A stretch of 64,000 nucleotides of DNA from Rutidosis leptorrhynchoides (GCF_046630445.1 NC_092333.1:715844001-715908000); one strand, 5' to 3'; counted from the stretch's first letter, positions 34,501 through 47,355 are shown. A program made the numbers and translations. The notes: generated from the sequence alone by a model not told the origin.

Positions 34501-36031
34501 AAAGAATCATCACCCGGCGTTACGTTTGGGATTTTTACGTATGATTATTACTAACGATTTTCTTGAAAAACTTGGTGTGATTCAAATAGAGGCTTACGTT
34601 CACAACAAGCATGCGGAACGAATTGTGGGGCAATCGGAATTCATTACTATGGGTTCGCGTGGTTTGTTGTCTTTTCAAGGAAGAGTGTGGGTGCCTAAGA
34701 TGGGTGATTATCGACAAGTGCTACTTGATGAAGCACATAAGTCAAAGTATTCCATTCATCCGGGCGCAACGAAGATGTATCTTGATTTAAGGAAAGATTA
34801 TTGGTGGCCGGGCATGAAACGTGATGTTGTAAAGTATGTTGAGCAATGTGTCACGTGTTTGCAAGTTAAAGCCGAACACCAAAAGCCGTATGGTAAGTTG
34901 CAACCGTTAGAAATCCCGAAATGGAAATGGGAGCACATTACCATGGATTTCATCACAAAGTTACCTAAAACGGCAAGAACCCAATTTGATTCGATTTGGG
35001 TGATAGTTGACAGATTGACGAAAAGTGCTTTGTTTCTTCCCATTAAGGAAGCGATATCGTCGGAGACTTTGGCCAAGTTGTTTATCAAGGAAGTCATCTC
35101 TCGACACGGGGTTCCTATATCTATCATTTCGGATCGAGATACTCATTTTACATCTCGGTTTTGGGAAAATTTTCATGAAGATATGGGTACGCAATTAAAG
35201 TTGAGCACGGGGTATCATCCTCAAATGGACGGTCAAACCGAACGTATAAATCAAACATTGGAGGATATGTTACGGGCATGTATTATTGATTTTGGTGGTA
35301 GTTGGGATGAGCACTTACCTTAGGTGGAATTCTCGTACAATAATAGTTATTATACTAGTATTGGGATGCCACCTTACGAGATGCTTTATGGGCGTAGGTG
35401 TCGAACCCCGATTTGTTGGGGTGAAGTGGGACAAAAGGAAATCGGAAGTACCGATTTGGTTTTGGAGACGAATAACAAGATTGATATTATTCGGGATCAC
35501 TTGAAGAAGGCTTAAGATAGGCAAAAGTCGTATGCCGATAAACGAAGACGAACGATCGAATTTCAAGAAGGGGACATGGTGATGCTTAAGGTTTCACCAT
35601 GGAAAGGTATTATTCGATTTCGAAAATGGGGAAAGTTAGCTCCTCGGTTTATTGGGCCATTTAAGGTTTTAACTCGTATTGGTGAAGTCGCGTATCGTTT
35701 GGAATTACCCGAAGAGCTTGCGGGGATTCATAATACTTTCCATGTCTCCCATCTCCGTAAGTGTCTTGCGGATGATTCATCTTGGGTACCATTAGACGAA
35801 ATTGAGCTAAACAATAAGTTAGAGTATATTGAGGAGCCGATTGCCATACTCGATGAGAAGGTCAAAAGGTTGAGACATAAAGAAGTTAGGACTTTTAAAG
35901 TTCAATGGCGTCGTAGTAAGGGTTCCGAGTTTACTTGGGAGCCCGAAGAGTTTGTGTTGGTTTATCTTCCTTCTTGTCATGCGGCTTGGATCGCGAGGAC
36001 GCGCTCCGATTCAAGTGGGGGAGAGTTGTAA
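31577..36031 (+). pseudogene. Tekay-type gag-pol polyprotein with seven in-frame stops
   Basis: One 1485-codon frame from ATG 31577 to the terminal TAA (36029-36031, inside the 3' LTR). No frameshift: all open pieces are in the same frame. Internal stops: 31970 TAG, 32057 TGA, 32198 TAA, 33974 TAA, 34004 TAA, 35321 TAG, 35513 TAA. Domains in order: gag; CCHC knuckles [14 protein letters not shown] (about 32453) and [14 protein letters not shown] (about 32525); protease LFDSGAN (about 32718); reverse transcriptase with FIDDILVYS (about 33725); RNase [10 protein letters not shown] (about 34162); integrase HHCC and core ([12 protein letters not shown], then TERIN); chromodomain (about 35830-35970). 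Several stops fit C-to-T or G-to-A changes of Gln, Trp or Arg codons. Confidence 0.93.
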
Positions 36032-38017
36032 GACCCAAATATTTGTTGTGTACATAAGTGTACATAAGATGCTTGAAGTGGGGGTTCGTTGTACTTTTTA
36101 AAATGAAAAAGAAGCTGATCTGGGGGAGTGGCGCGCCGCGCGGCCTTATGGCTCGCCGCGCCGTTTGTCTATGACAGATTCCTTCTTTCTTTTAAATAGA
36201 TATTTTAAGGGCAATTTGGTAAAATCACTTGGAACCCGAATTTAAGGCCCTAGATCAGTAGTGGAGCCTCATTTACTCCATTTTCCACCTACCTTATCTT
36301 CATCCATTCAATTTTAGAGAGAGAGTGATAACCTAGTGTGAGAAAACTCATTTTGGAGAAGAAGAAGGAGGATTCTTGCCTAAGCTCAAGTTCTAAAGTT
36401 GTTCATCTACTTCCTAGCTACGTTTTGGTGGTAGTGGTATGCTCTAATCTTGATTTCTCGATTCAATTTTGTGTAAGGGTTAGAGTTAGGGTTTATGGTG
36501 AACTTAAAACCCACTTTGTTAGTAAATTGGGTGTTTTGGGTGAATTTGGGTTATGTTGACTCAAAGGTGACTAACTAGGGTGTTTCAAGTATTAATTGTT
36601 GTTAATGAACCTTAAGTAGTTAGTGAATTGCTAGAACACCGATATATATGTAAATGGATGTTAAGTGGGTTAGTGGATGGCCCGAAATGGGTATGTTGAC
36701 TTTAAATTGGTCAAATGGGTCAAAATGGACCTAAATTAGTTAACGTTTATGGTTAATGCATAAACCTAGTGTTAAAAGGTGTTTTAAGACCTAACTTGGC
36801 TAACGCTAGGGTTTTGGCGAAAGATGACCCAGTTTTAGGGTTAAGTGTCCAAATGGGTCAAAATGACCTAGTAGTGGTGAGTGTTGTGAGTTTGACCTAC
36901 TTGGATGGTTGATTGATTATATGTACATTATAATAGGTGCGTTACCTTGAAGATTCAAGCTTGGTTTATTGATTCACCGAAGGCGTAAGGTGAGTGGAAT
37001 AAGTATACATGTGCGTATATGATGTGTTTACTTGTAGAAATGGATATGTGTTGTCCAAGTTAGTGATATATGCGTTGTACACTAACGGTTTTAAGAACGG
37101 ATATATGTTGTCCAATTTAGTGTTATATGTGTTGTACACTAATGATTTATGAATGGATATGTGTTGTTCGATTTAGTGTTATATGTGTTGCACACTAACG
37201 ATTTTATAAACGGATATGTGTTGTCCAAGGGTTAGTGATATATGTGTTGTGCACTAACGGTTGTTATGAACACCGATGGGAAATTTGAGTATCATTCCTA
37301 TTACGATTGGTTAACAATGGTTGTATGAATTGTGTATTAGCATATTTAATTATGAACTATATGCTTTTGTTATTGCTAGCTCAAATGTGAATTGCGGTTA
37401 TTGGTATATGCATAATGTTGTGCATGGTTGTGAAATTGCTAGCTTGTGTACGGTATTGTGTAAGTGTTTGCAAGTAGATATATTATATATGTATATGTAT
37501 AATTATTGCATTCACTAAGCTTTGCTTACCCTCTCGTTGTTTACCTTTTTATAGGTTCGGTTGTGGACAAGGGTAAGGGCATTATTTTGGAGTAGAGTTC
37601 CCGCTTTGTTGATAGGGGATGCCTTTTTGGAAGTGTTGGCTATTTGGAGTTTGACCGAGCCTTGGGTAGTTTAAATCCAAACACCATGCTCGTTGAGTCG
37701 TTTGACATTTAAACTTTTTGGTGGTTGAAACTCTCGTTATGTATTAAACTCGTAAAACGGTCGATGTGGGCCCCGCTTTGTAAAACTTATTTTATGTTTG
37801 AATCGTGTTAGTTTTACATGTTTGAATATGTGGTTAAAAGCGTTTTGTCTAATTATGTCGGGAAGTGGCCGATCTTTTTCGCAAAAATGGAAAAATGGGA
37901 CAAACTGTTTTGGCGCTCCGCGCGGCCATATGGCGCGCCGCGCCATTAGCTGATCAGTGAAAAAAAAATTGTGACATTTTAAGCGGGTTTGTTCGTGGTT
38001 TGATTTGGGTTGTTACA
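36027..38017 (+). repeat. 3' LTR of the Tekay-type element
   Basis: 1991 bp, very close to the 5' LTR. Twin cassettes at 36130-36163 and 37912-37945. Confidence 0.9.
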
Positions 38018-38098
38018 TGTAGGTGGCTGAAATTGTTATATAAAGCGAGCGTTTCAGTTTTTCTGATTCATTTCCTTCACACTAGTCGCAGATACATA

Positions 38099-38201
<103 letters not shown>

Positions 38202-40137
38202 ATTTATTAATATTAAACTTATTATTTTTGATATTAGTATTATTATTAGTATTATTTATACATAAAATACTACGACGAGGTTCTGCTCGCATGTTTTAAA
38301 AATGGGTTTTTCGAGAGGGATAGAGCTAAGAAAATTATGGGTTATAGCTAAGGAGGTTATGGGTATTGTTCGGGGTATACTCATGAGGTCAAACTAGTGT
38401 TTATCATCTCCGTTGCGTCTACGTACTTTCCTGCAATATTGGATCACAATATTGATACGTGAGCACTCATAACTTAACTTTTATATATTAATAGTGTATC
38501 CCTGACTAGTGCTCGAGTATATATGATTATGCATGCTTGTATGTTTAATTTTTGTCATTAGATAGTTTATGATGAATCACGAATTTGATACATATGCTAC
38601 TGTTATAAAGTATATGATATGCATGTTTTTAGAAAGCTGGTGAAAAATTATTAACTTTTCATTTAGAAATCGCTTGATTTCGATGAACGGATTAAAAGAT
38701 ATGGTCAACTAAATTATGGTTAACGTTAATTGAAATTGTGTTTGAAACTGTAAATTAATATTTAAACAACTTGTCTATGAGATTGATAAATTGGATTTTC
38801 AAATATTACTAATCGAGTAAATGAATTTTTATATAAAGTACGTCTTGTTTTGTTGAACAATTATCAAAGTTGACTGTCTTATCATGTTTTAAATCTTTAT
38901 AAACACTATAATCTGATTTTACAAGTATTGGAAAGCTATGTGAAATAATATAATATTTTCGATTCTCATGATAATTCAAATATAATATAACTCCTGAAAT
39001 AAATAATATTTTGAGTTTGATAAACTATAAATTCGTTCAATTATCAAGACTTATACTATGATAATAAACATGTATAGATTTAGAGATCATACTGGGTCAG
39101 GTTGACTTTTGAGATGACTTTTGTTAACTTTTGCATGTCGGTCTCGAGCATTAGGATTGTGATACACTATGACCCGACCTAGCTTGCTAGACATGTATTG
39201 ACCAACATATGTTCTCTAGGTTGAGATCTACGATTATTTTGCTTTTCGAGTTTCGGTCACATTTCGGTGAATGAACTTATGTGCTGCTAAGGTGAGTTTC
39301 ATTTACTCCCTTTTTAAATGCTTTTGCAATCTATATTTTTGGGCTGAGAATACATGCACTTTATTTTAAACACAATGGATACAAGTACATACTAAATTCT
39401 ACACTGAGTTTGAACCAAAATCCCTTAGCTTTGGTAACTAGTAAGTAGTAACTGCCAGTTATAAGAACTGGTGGGCGCGAGTAGTAGTATATGGATCCAT
39501 AGGGCTTGATATCCCCGTCCGAGCTAGAGCGCTAGCCTTTTAACGGACGTATGTTATTTGAGAAGCGTACACGTTGGTTTGCGTGTATTATTAAGATGAT
39601 TATACAAAGGGTACAAATTATATATACGTTAAGTTTAGTTACCAGGGTGCTCAATTTCATAGAATATTTTGATAAACGTTTCTGGATGAAACAACTGAAA
39701 TCTTGTGATCCACCTTTATATACAGAATATGCGCAATATTAAAACTATGAACTCACTAACCTTTGAGTTGACACTTTTAAGCATGTTTACTATCAGGTTT
39801 CTAGAAGTCTTTCGATGTTTGCTTATATGTTATACAAGATATGTGCATAGAGTCATACATGCTTTATTCTAGAAAACTTTGCATTCACAAAATCATCACC
39901 ATGTATCCAATTTTGACTGCATTGTCAACGGATGTATTTTGGTAAACTATTATATACGGTGATTGTTTATACGTAGAAATCATCAGACGTCAAAAACCTT
40001 GGATTTATATATTCATTTATGGTGTACCTTTTCAAAAGAATGCAATGTTTACAAAACGTATCATATAGAGATCAAAACCTCACTATGAAATCAATGAATG
40101 GTGTATTCGTCCAAGTGGATATGGAAGGTTCATCACA

Positions 40138-40152
40138 GTTGGCATCAGAGCT
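40138..40152 (+). other. primer-binding site of the outer Del-like element
   Basis: TTGGCATCAGAGC directly after the LTR end CATCACA; one mismatch from the usual TGGTATCAGAGC. Confidence 0.8.
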
Positions 40153-40428
40153 TGAGGTCATAGGGAACCAGAATTTGCATTAGTGTGTGTAACTGGTAAT
40201 TGTTAGGATGCATTAGTGAGTCTGGACTATGACCGTATCTGTTTTTACCGAGTTTTGCTTATCATTTCTTGTCAGAAATTACATGTTATCATCTTAAGCC
40301 TAAGACACGTTTTACTGCATTGATTGCATAGATAGTGTATGGAAAAATTTCGTATCTTAAGCATATCTGTTACAATAAACTCTGTCTTACACTTTCCGAA
40401 AATTTCTCCGTAACTTATGGGATTTTGG

Positions 40429-40435
<7 letters not shown>

Positions 40436-40496
<61 letters not shown>
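40436..40496. repeat. (TA)n microsatellite
   Basis: About 60 bp in the leader between PBS and gag; it explains the Ile/Tyr-rich ORF at 40335-40565. Confidence 0.95.
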
Positions 40497-40499
<3 letters not shown>

Positions 40500-40574
40500 A
40501 ATTATGTATCGGAGAATACCAAACTAAATCCTATAATCTATCTCAAATCAAAATCAATTCCCTGATTATACAAG

Positions 40575-40901
40575 ATGGATCACGTATCTAGTTCAAATTT
40601 CTTAAACTCCAACAGCTATTCCGATATGGATATTCACCTGAACTCCGAAGACAGTGTAACCGGAATGGATCAACCAATTAGCCATCATCTATTCTGGATG
40701 AATTGGGGATGGGTTCATAGTCTACTTAATCATTGGAGACAAGAAGAAGGCGATCCCTTCCATCCACCACATTGCCCTCTTGGCGAAGAACCTGAAGCAC
40801 TTACCGGCGAACCTGTTCGTAATACCATTTTCTCTCTCATTTCCAGAGTATCTCGTCATGATTATATACTATCTCACATTCTAGATCTCATTCATCAGTG
40901 A
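40575..40901 (+). pseudogene. gag N-terminal fragment of the outer Del-like element
   Basis: ORF of 108 codons beginning MDHVSSSNF, about 440 bp after the PBS, where gag starts in this type of element. It contains HHLFWMNWGWVHSL and ends in the inserted Athila-type LTR, whose first bases supply the stop TGA at 40899. The remainder of this element's gag-pol is not seen in the window. Assignment to gag is from position; I see no signature motif. Confidence 0.5.
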
Positions 40902-42226
40902 TGTGTAACGAGGTGGTGTATAAAATAGTTATATATTTGCTACAAAATACTATTAAATACGATACAATTTTACACAAATGATTTATTTATTTATAGAGTG
41001 GATATACCTAAACTTTGCTACAACACTTATAGGCAGTGTACCTAATCGTACAGTAGTGTAGTTTTTAGTAAGTCTGGTTCGTCCACAGGGAACTCTAGCT
41101 AAGTTTAACGCTATATTAGTTTTAACTTATAATTGTAAAAATACAAAAATATATATAAGTAGTATTATTATTATAAAGGGGGTTTTACCGTTTAATGACC
41201 GGTTTGTCAATTTTAAAACTTTAGTCGCAGTTAAAACCTAATGTAAAATATTAAAAATAAATATAACTTAATTTAAAGCGTAAAGTAAATAACGATAATG
41301 AAATTGCGATAAATAAAAGTGCGATAAAATAAAATTGCGATAATTAAAGAGTACGATAATTAAAAATGCAATCAAATAAAATGACAATAAATAAAAGTGC
41401 GATAATTAAAAGTGCAATTAAATATGAAATATATAAATTATGCTTATTTAAACTTCCGTAATCATGATGTTTGACGTGTTGATTTTAGTTTTACTACCAT
41501 GGGTTAATTGTCCTTTGTCCTGGATTATTCGATATGTCCATACGAATTTGTCCATAATAGTCCATCAGTCATAATCATAAAATGCGGAAGTTTTCGTCAA
41601 ATTATTCTTATTCCCGAAGTTAAATATTCCAACTAATTGGGGATTCGAATTGTAACAAGGTCTTAATACTTTGTTTAATGAATACACCAGGTTATCGACT
41701 GCGTGTAGACCAAGGTTTTACTACTTTGTTAATAATTACACCAATTACCCTTGAATGTAATCCACCCCTGTTTCAACAAGTCTATTAACTATTAATCCAG
41801 TTCCGTGTCCGGTAAAATGAACAATTATTGGTATTTATAGATATCCCGCCCACCGTACCCAGTCAAGCGTATGTGGTTATATATAAATACGTCAAATTAT
41901 AAGTCTATATATCAAATTAACGAGGTATCATTTAGTTAATATAAAACCCATTAATAGTCCATAGTCTAATTTCTACAAGTGTCGTTCTTTTATCCAAACT
42001 CCAATTATGGTACAAAGTCCAATTACCCAATTTTAATATTTAGCCCAACATCACGATTACTTTGGTATTAAATAAGCATAATAATAACTTAGCTACGAGA
42101 CATTAAATTAAAAAGGTTGAACATAACTTACAATGATTAAAAATAGCGTAGCGTTACAAGGACAGAATTTCGACTTACACCCTTACAACATTCGCTAACA
42201 TACCCTTATTATTAGAATTTAAAATT

Positions 42227-42237
<11 letters not shown>

Positions 42238-42304
<67 letters not shown>
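42238..42304. repeat. (AT)n microsatellite
   Basis: About 67 bp next to the cassette. The homologous LTR at 1-2959 has only a short AT run here. Confidence 0.95.
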
Positions 42305-42308
<4 letters not shown>

Positions 42309-42387
42309 TGATAGATAGAGAGATGGATATATGGATATTTGATCAACCAAACTGCGAATTTATAGGGGTGTCGCCTAGATTTCAGGG

Positions 42388-42435
42388 CCATGCGATCGCA
42401 TGGAAAATAATCCTACAGGCCATGCGATCGCATGG
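42388..42435. repeat. twin palindrome cassette, CCATGCGATCGCATGG, 32-bp pitch
   Basis: Two perfect 16-bp palindromes (42388-42403 and 42420-42435) with a 16-bp spacer. Sits where the homologous LTR copy has the CTCCGC word (1444-1492). Confidence 0.9.
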
Positions 42436-43164
42436 AGGTAGGTATCAGCTCACATGAGTTTGTTTTCTTGTTTGCCGACGTTTATAATATATATATTAAT
42501 TTTAAGAATTAATTATATATTATATTATATTCATGTGCATAGTTGACTTATAATTTTTAGTCCGTTGCGTCGAGCGTTGAGAGTTGACTCTGGTCCCTGT
42601 TCCGGTTTTTCGAACGTCCTTGCGTACAATTTAATATCTTGTACTTTGCATTTCGTATCTTGTACTCTTGTAATTTTGAGACGTTTCTCATCAATAATTT
42701 GAACCACTTTGATTGTACTTTGTACTTTTGAGCTTTTTGATCGTTTGCGTCTTCAATTCATCGAATCTGTCTTTTGTCTTCACCTTTTATTATTTAAACG
42801 AATATCACTTGTAAATAGAACAATTACAACTAAAAGCTTGTCTTTCATGAGGGATAATGCTATGAAATATATGTTCGTTTTTAGCATTATCAAATATTCC
42901 CACACTTGAGCGTTGCTTGTCCTCAAGCAATATGGTCTTGAAATAAAAACATACTAGAATCACTTCTTTATTCTTCACACTTTGTACATCAGTGATTTCT
43001 ATACGGCGGTATGAACAATGGTAGTAACGATGTGGTTTACAGTCCCACATGACTATAAAATTTAGATCCCTTAAGGAAATTGGATCTTTATGAAAACATT
43101 TGATCTTTTGAAAATTAAATCTAGCTTTTACCCTAGATAAGTTTTCCGGAATAACCCTTCACCG

Positions 43165-43404
43165 GTGTTGCAAAATGTTTTTGTGGGTTTGGTGGGTTTC
43201 AGATTTGAAAATTTTAGCTCAAAACTTGCAGTTTTGTGTCACCCACTTGTTAACCTTGTATTGGGAAAGCAACACGTCCAGTATACTTGCTCCGTATATT
43301 ACCTTTCGATAAACTATAGTCCGGTTGTAAAGGAAAGCGTTGAACAAGCAACTGTTAAGGCAATGTCCCCTGACATGCTTTTAATTATGGTCTATAACGT
43401 GTAG
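43165..43404 (+). CDS. antisense ORF, second copy
   Basis: 79 codons, clearly homologous to 339-713 (minus). A stop shortens it; downstream residues remain recognisable in shifted frames. Antisense to the Athila-type element. No known domain. Confidence 0.3.
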   Translation: MLQNVFVGLVGFRFENFSSKLAVLCHPLVNLVLGKQHVQYTCSVYYLSINYSPVVKESVEQATVKAMSPDMLLIMVYNV

Positions 43405-43926
43405 GATGCAATTACTATCCTTTGTAGGAGCAATAGTAAAGCTCACCCTTTAGTTTTTTGGTCTGGCACAAGGTCCTGTCTTTGACCATGCTATGCAACC
43501 ACCGTTCTTACGGTTGACACCCGATTTGGTTCAGGTGACCTAATGAATTCCAGGTGAATTCCTAGGATTTTACGTTCAATGGTAATGAACGCATTAAAAA
43601 TGGGTTTTCAGAAAACAAATCGGTTTGTAATTTTGATCAAAATATTTTCTCGTTCAAGCTCGAATTCAGATATCATCGAATTCCATAAGTTTGTAATTCT
43701 CAATCTTTAAGGTCAATCTCTAGGATTGAGTAATATCAGGCTTAAAAGCTGATTTTTAATCTTTAAGGAGATTATCCTTTTCTGGGGATCTGATTCATTA
43801 GTCTTATCAAGCTAATTTGCACGGCGTCCTCCCAATTTTACGAGACAGATCCTCTCATGGTTAGGATAAGTCTGACCACTTGGCAACCCTGTTTGATGCT
43901 GAGGTCCGTGGATTTCCAGCTGATTT

Positions 43927-44160
43927 TTGAGAAAACTTTTCAAGGTTTTTCGTAGACTCTACAACTGGTCTGGACGACAACTTCCTGACCTAAATCAAGA
44001 AGCGCGTGTCTTTTTCGGAAGACTTTACTTTCTTTTAATGATGGAATTGATTCATCGTGTAGATCCATCTTTCTTTCAAATATATTACAAGAAATTGGGT
44101 AAAACTGATAAAATTGTCCAAAACAAAAGTATCTTCAGTTATTTGTACAAAAATATGTGA
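43927..44160 (+). CDS. hypothetical ORF antisense to the Athila-type element
   Basis: 77 codons (MRKLFKVFRRLYNW...). Part of the DNA (GGAAGACTTTACTT, GATTCATC) recurs near 49808-49850 in the neighbouring element, so the stretch is a shared 3' region of this group. Coding status is doubtful. Confidence 0.2.
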   Translation: MRKLFKVFRRLYNWSGRQLPDLNQEARVFFGRLYFLLMMELIHRVDPSFFQIYYKKLGKTDKIVQNKSIFSYLYKNM

Positions 44161-45010
44161 TATATGTTTTAAATAACTTGGTAAATTTTTCCCACACTTG
44201 GCTTTTATTTTCCTTTTTATTGTCCTCTATTCCATTTTAAATGAATTCTAACATTTTGGTTTATTTCTCAATTTATGTCCTTTCCGAGGTAACAATAATT
44301 TCGGTGTTAACACCTAGTTTTATCGTTCATAAATATGTATAAACATGATTTTGAATTCATTTAATTGAAAATTTTTACTAGAATTGGTAGTCAGTATATA
44401 AGACTAGGGCTGTTCTTTATTATCAGAGAGCACTAGATTCTAATACAACTACTGCGTTACTAGTATTTTTAATGGTAACCAAGTGTATAAGTTAAAATTT
44501 TAAAAATCCGAAAGAATTTAACCCCTTCCCACACTTAAGATCTTGCAATGCCCTCATTTGCAAGAAATCAGTAACAATTTAAATTATTGAGGGTGATTCG
44601 CGTAGAAAAATGATTAAATTTTACCAAAGTTTCCAAACATATTGGCGTTTGTTTGCTGAATGATAAATGGTGCACATCATTTGTTCATTCCGTCTTGTTG
44701 TTACATCACATTTGTTTTTCGTATTTTCGACAAAATTAGTAGCTTTTGCTGAAATTAATGTCAGTCTTTGAAAATGCGCTGTTTTACCCTCTTGTGTACA
44801 ATTGACAATATACATACATACAAATATAAATATGCATGGTAATTTGAAATGGGACTTAAAATCCCACTTTCAAATCAAATATGAAATATTAGTACCAAAT
44901 AATAAAAATATTAAACAATACATTAATGTATCACAATATCATATGTTTAAACATAAATAAATAAAAATAATAAAAATATAAAAATCATAGAAATCACCAA
45001 CGGAACTATA

Positions 45011-46534
45011 TCAATCTAGATAGGGGTTCCAGTTCATGTCGTCGTCCGGGTTCCATGGTTGGTGAGAGGTATACTGGTAGGCCTGGTTAGGGTCGTAGAG
45101 AGTATATGGTGGTCTCATCTCGGGCTGGTGTGGAGGATAGTAAGCGGGTCGGGTTGGGACGTAGTGATCCTGAGGTGACAGCCGGCTCATAATCTGTCGC
45201 TGATGATAGTCTCATCTATCATGTTGTCGTTGCCTGGAATGCTCGTAATCATTCCAGGCTTGCCACTGCTCCATCCGACTAAATCTCTCCCCGTTTGTCA
45301 TATCTACCTCGTCTACACGCTGGTAGACGTCAGTCATAGCCTCCCTAATGACATCCCTAATGTCATCCGCTTCCTCCATTTCCTCATCTGAAACTCTCTC
45401 TACCTGAGGATGACTACCTTCATAGGGTACTGCCTGGTTGCGTCTGCTCTTTAATACCTTAGCACTCTGATAGACCTTTAATCCTAAAGGCTCAACCTGT
45501 TCCCTACATTCCAAAAGTGGACCCCCTTGGTTTCTATCTACACCTAAATACTCTCCAATGAGAGTAACAAAAATACCTCCTCCTATTATCCCCCCTTCCT
45601 GTATTCCTTCCACCATCTTAGACAAATAAAAACCAACACTGTAGGGGATATTAACAAAGCTTCTTGGGTCTCGAATACACTTTAGGTAAAATAAATCATG
45701 TAAGGTCATTTTATCCTTGTTGTGACCTCTCTGTGTAATCGAGTTAGCCAAAAATCTATGAATTATACGAAGTTCAGCTTTGTTAATATGTAAGTAGGAG
45801 TGTTTTCCTCCCAGCGTAAAAACATTATAGTTTGACATACGCCTCCAGACGGCGTTCACGTCAAAATTCCTATCTACCCTTTCACCATGATAAATCAAAT
45901 TCATACAATCGGGTAGTAGCAATTCACTAGGAGTGTAAATCTGTAATGCCCTGGCCATGTCCAGCATGGACATCCTGTACATCCTACGGCCAAGTATAAA
46001 TCTAAGAAAACTTCTATCATCTAATCTATCTACATCTACATTTAATGCTGTAGTACTCATCAGCTCAACACACCATTCCTTATATACAGGTCTACGAATG
46101 GTGAATAGACGTTCCCAATCAGTAAAAGAAGAACTGCCATACCTTTGGATCAGATGCTCCCTAACTGAGTTAGCTAGTTGGACCCTTTCCAAAGGATTCC
46201 AATCGATTACCCTTGGCACTTCTACATTTTTCGGTAGCAGTTTGAATTTGTTACTTTGATATGATGAGTAATCCCTCCAGCTTCTATCGAATCTCAGATT
46301 AGGATGCAACGTGTGTTCAGGAATCGTTGGGTATTCTACTGGTGGATGTATCGGAAATACTGTGAAGGCATCAACAAATTGTAGCGGATCATAATAAGGT
46401 ACGTGTTGATTAGGTTGTTGTTGTGGTTCCTGTTGTTGCTCCGATTCAGGTTCATATTGCATTTCTGGTTCAGGTTATGTAGCAGGTCGTCTAGATGATG
46501 ATGAAGAACCTCCAGTTTCAGTATTAGTAAATCT
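45011..46534 (-). pseudogene. Athila ORF1-like protein, exon 2
   Basis: Frame open from a TTTTGCAG acceptor (exon start 46534) to TGA at 45011-45013, broken by TAA at 46475-46477 and TGA at 45212-45214. The largest piece is 45212-46462 (416 codons). Residues such as RFILGRRMYRMSMLDMARALQIYT, HRFLANSITQRGHNK and LHDLFYLKCI match the ORF-1 family of Athila elements, an unassigned protein encoded between pol and the 3' LTR. The N-terminus is Gln/Pro-rich and the C-terminus is Tyr/Pro-rich (PWNPDDDMNWNPYLD). Function unknown; an envelope-like role has been suggested for ORFs in this position. Confidence 0.65.
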
Positions 46535-47172
46535 CTGCAAAACACATTAAACACAAATTTTGTGCATCCAAATATACATTAGTGTTAGCAAAATAACAAA
46601 TTAACATAATTACAATAACATGTTAAATCAAACTTAAACTTATACGCATTTTCACAATTTTAACAATTCTACACTTTTTCAAATAAGCATAAATGAAAAT
46701 GTTTACAAAGTTCATAAGCATTCAACTCAAATAACATGTTAAAACAACCTTTACTAGCAATTAAACAAGTCTCAAATGGCAATTATATCAAATTAATCAA
46801 GTTCATGAATTTTGTACTTAAAAAGTCCACTTTAATTCTCAAAAATCATGTTTAGGATCAAAGTTTGGATCATTTAGCTACCTAAACATGTTACACTACT
46901 TAATTTAGCAATAATTCATAACAAAAATCGGCCATAACCTGTTTATATCAAAAAGCCCCAAATTGCTCAAGAACACAAACCCTAAATTCCTAAAAATTTT
47001 GAAGTTTTTGGCTTCAAATCATGTTAAATAGCATCAATCTAGGTTATACATGCATAAAATATTAACAATTTAACTCTAATTACACTAGAAATTAACAAAA
47101 TCAAATTAGGTAAAATATAGCTCAAGAACACTAAAAATTAATTTTAAAGAGATTTAGGAGTGAAATTGTTAC
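46535..47172 (-). other. predicted intron before the ORF1-like gene
   Basis: A donor-like AAAGG/GTAACAA at 47172 and a TTTTGCAG acceptor at 46535 bound an AT-rich stretch of 638 bp with no coding potential. The ORF1 frame is open exactly from the acceptor. Confidence 0.45.
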
Positions 47173-47355
47173 CCTTTTTGATAAACTCCTTATCAAATTC
47201 ATGTTTAGAGCGGATTGTAGCAAGAAATTTGGTGAATTTTGGTGTTAAAATGGTGATTTTAGGAGATAATATGTGTATGTGTTCGTGTATGTTGTGTGTG
47301 TGTTTGTGAAGAGAGCAGAACAGACTGCCTTTTGTTTCTGGCCAAAATTCCAGCT

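Larger units (their letters stand above)
29202..38017 (+). mobile_element. Tekay/Del-type chromovirus, near full length
   Basis: 8.8-kb Ty3/gypsy element with 1990/1991-bp LTRs (29202-31191 and 36027-38017) of TGTAAGACCC...GGTTGTTACA type, differing at scattered positions only. Flanks read GGTAG and TGTAG, a 4 of 5 bp target duplication. Order: LTR, PBS GTGGTATCAGAGC (tRNA-Met type), gag, protease, reverse transcriptase, RNase H, integrase, chromodomain, polypurine tract (AAGTGGGGGAGAG, about 36013-36025), LTR. The structure is intact but the coding frame has seven stops, so it cannot make its own proteins. Confidence 0.92.
40899..42782 (-). mobile_element. 3' LTR of a minus-strand Athila-type element
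   Basis: Reverse complement of about 1087-2959. The outer end at 40899 (TGATGT on the plus strand) interrupts the gag ORF. The start near 42782 is uncertain. Contains the twin palindrome cassette and (AT)n at about 42238-42304. Confidence 0.65.

Noticed and set aside
32093-35566. Minus-strand ORFs inside the Tekay gag-pol and plus-frame ORFs 33054-33296 and 35286-35504
   Set aside because: Shadows of the gag-pol frame.
29513-37518. ORFs repeated in both Tekay LTRs (29513-29734/36338-36559 and 30496-30693/37321-37518)
   Set aside because: Identical because LTRs are duplicates; no domain and no constraint shown beyond LTR identity.
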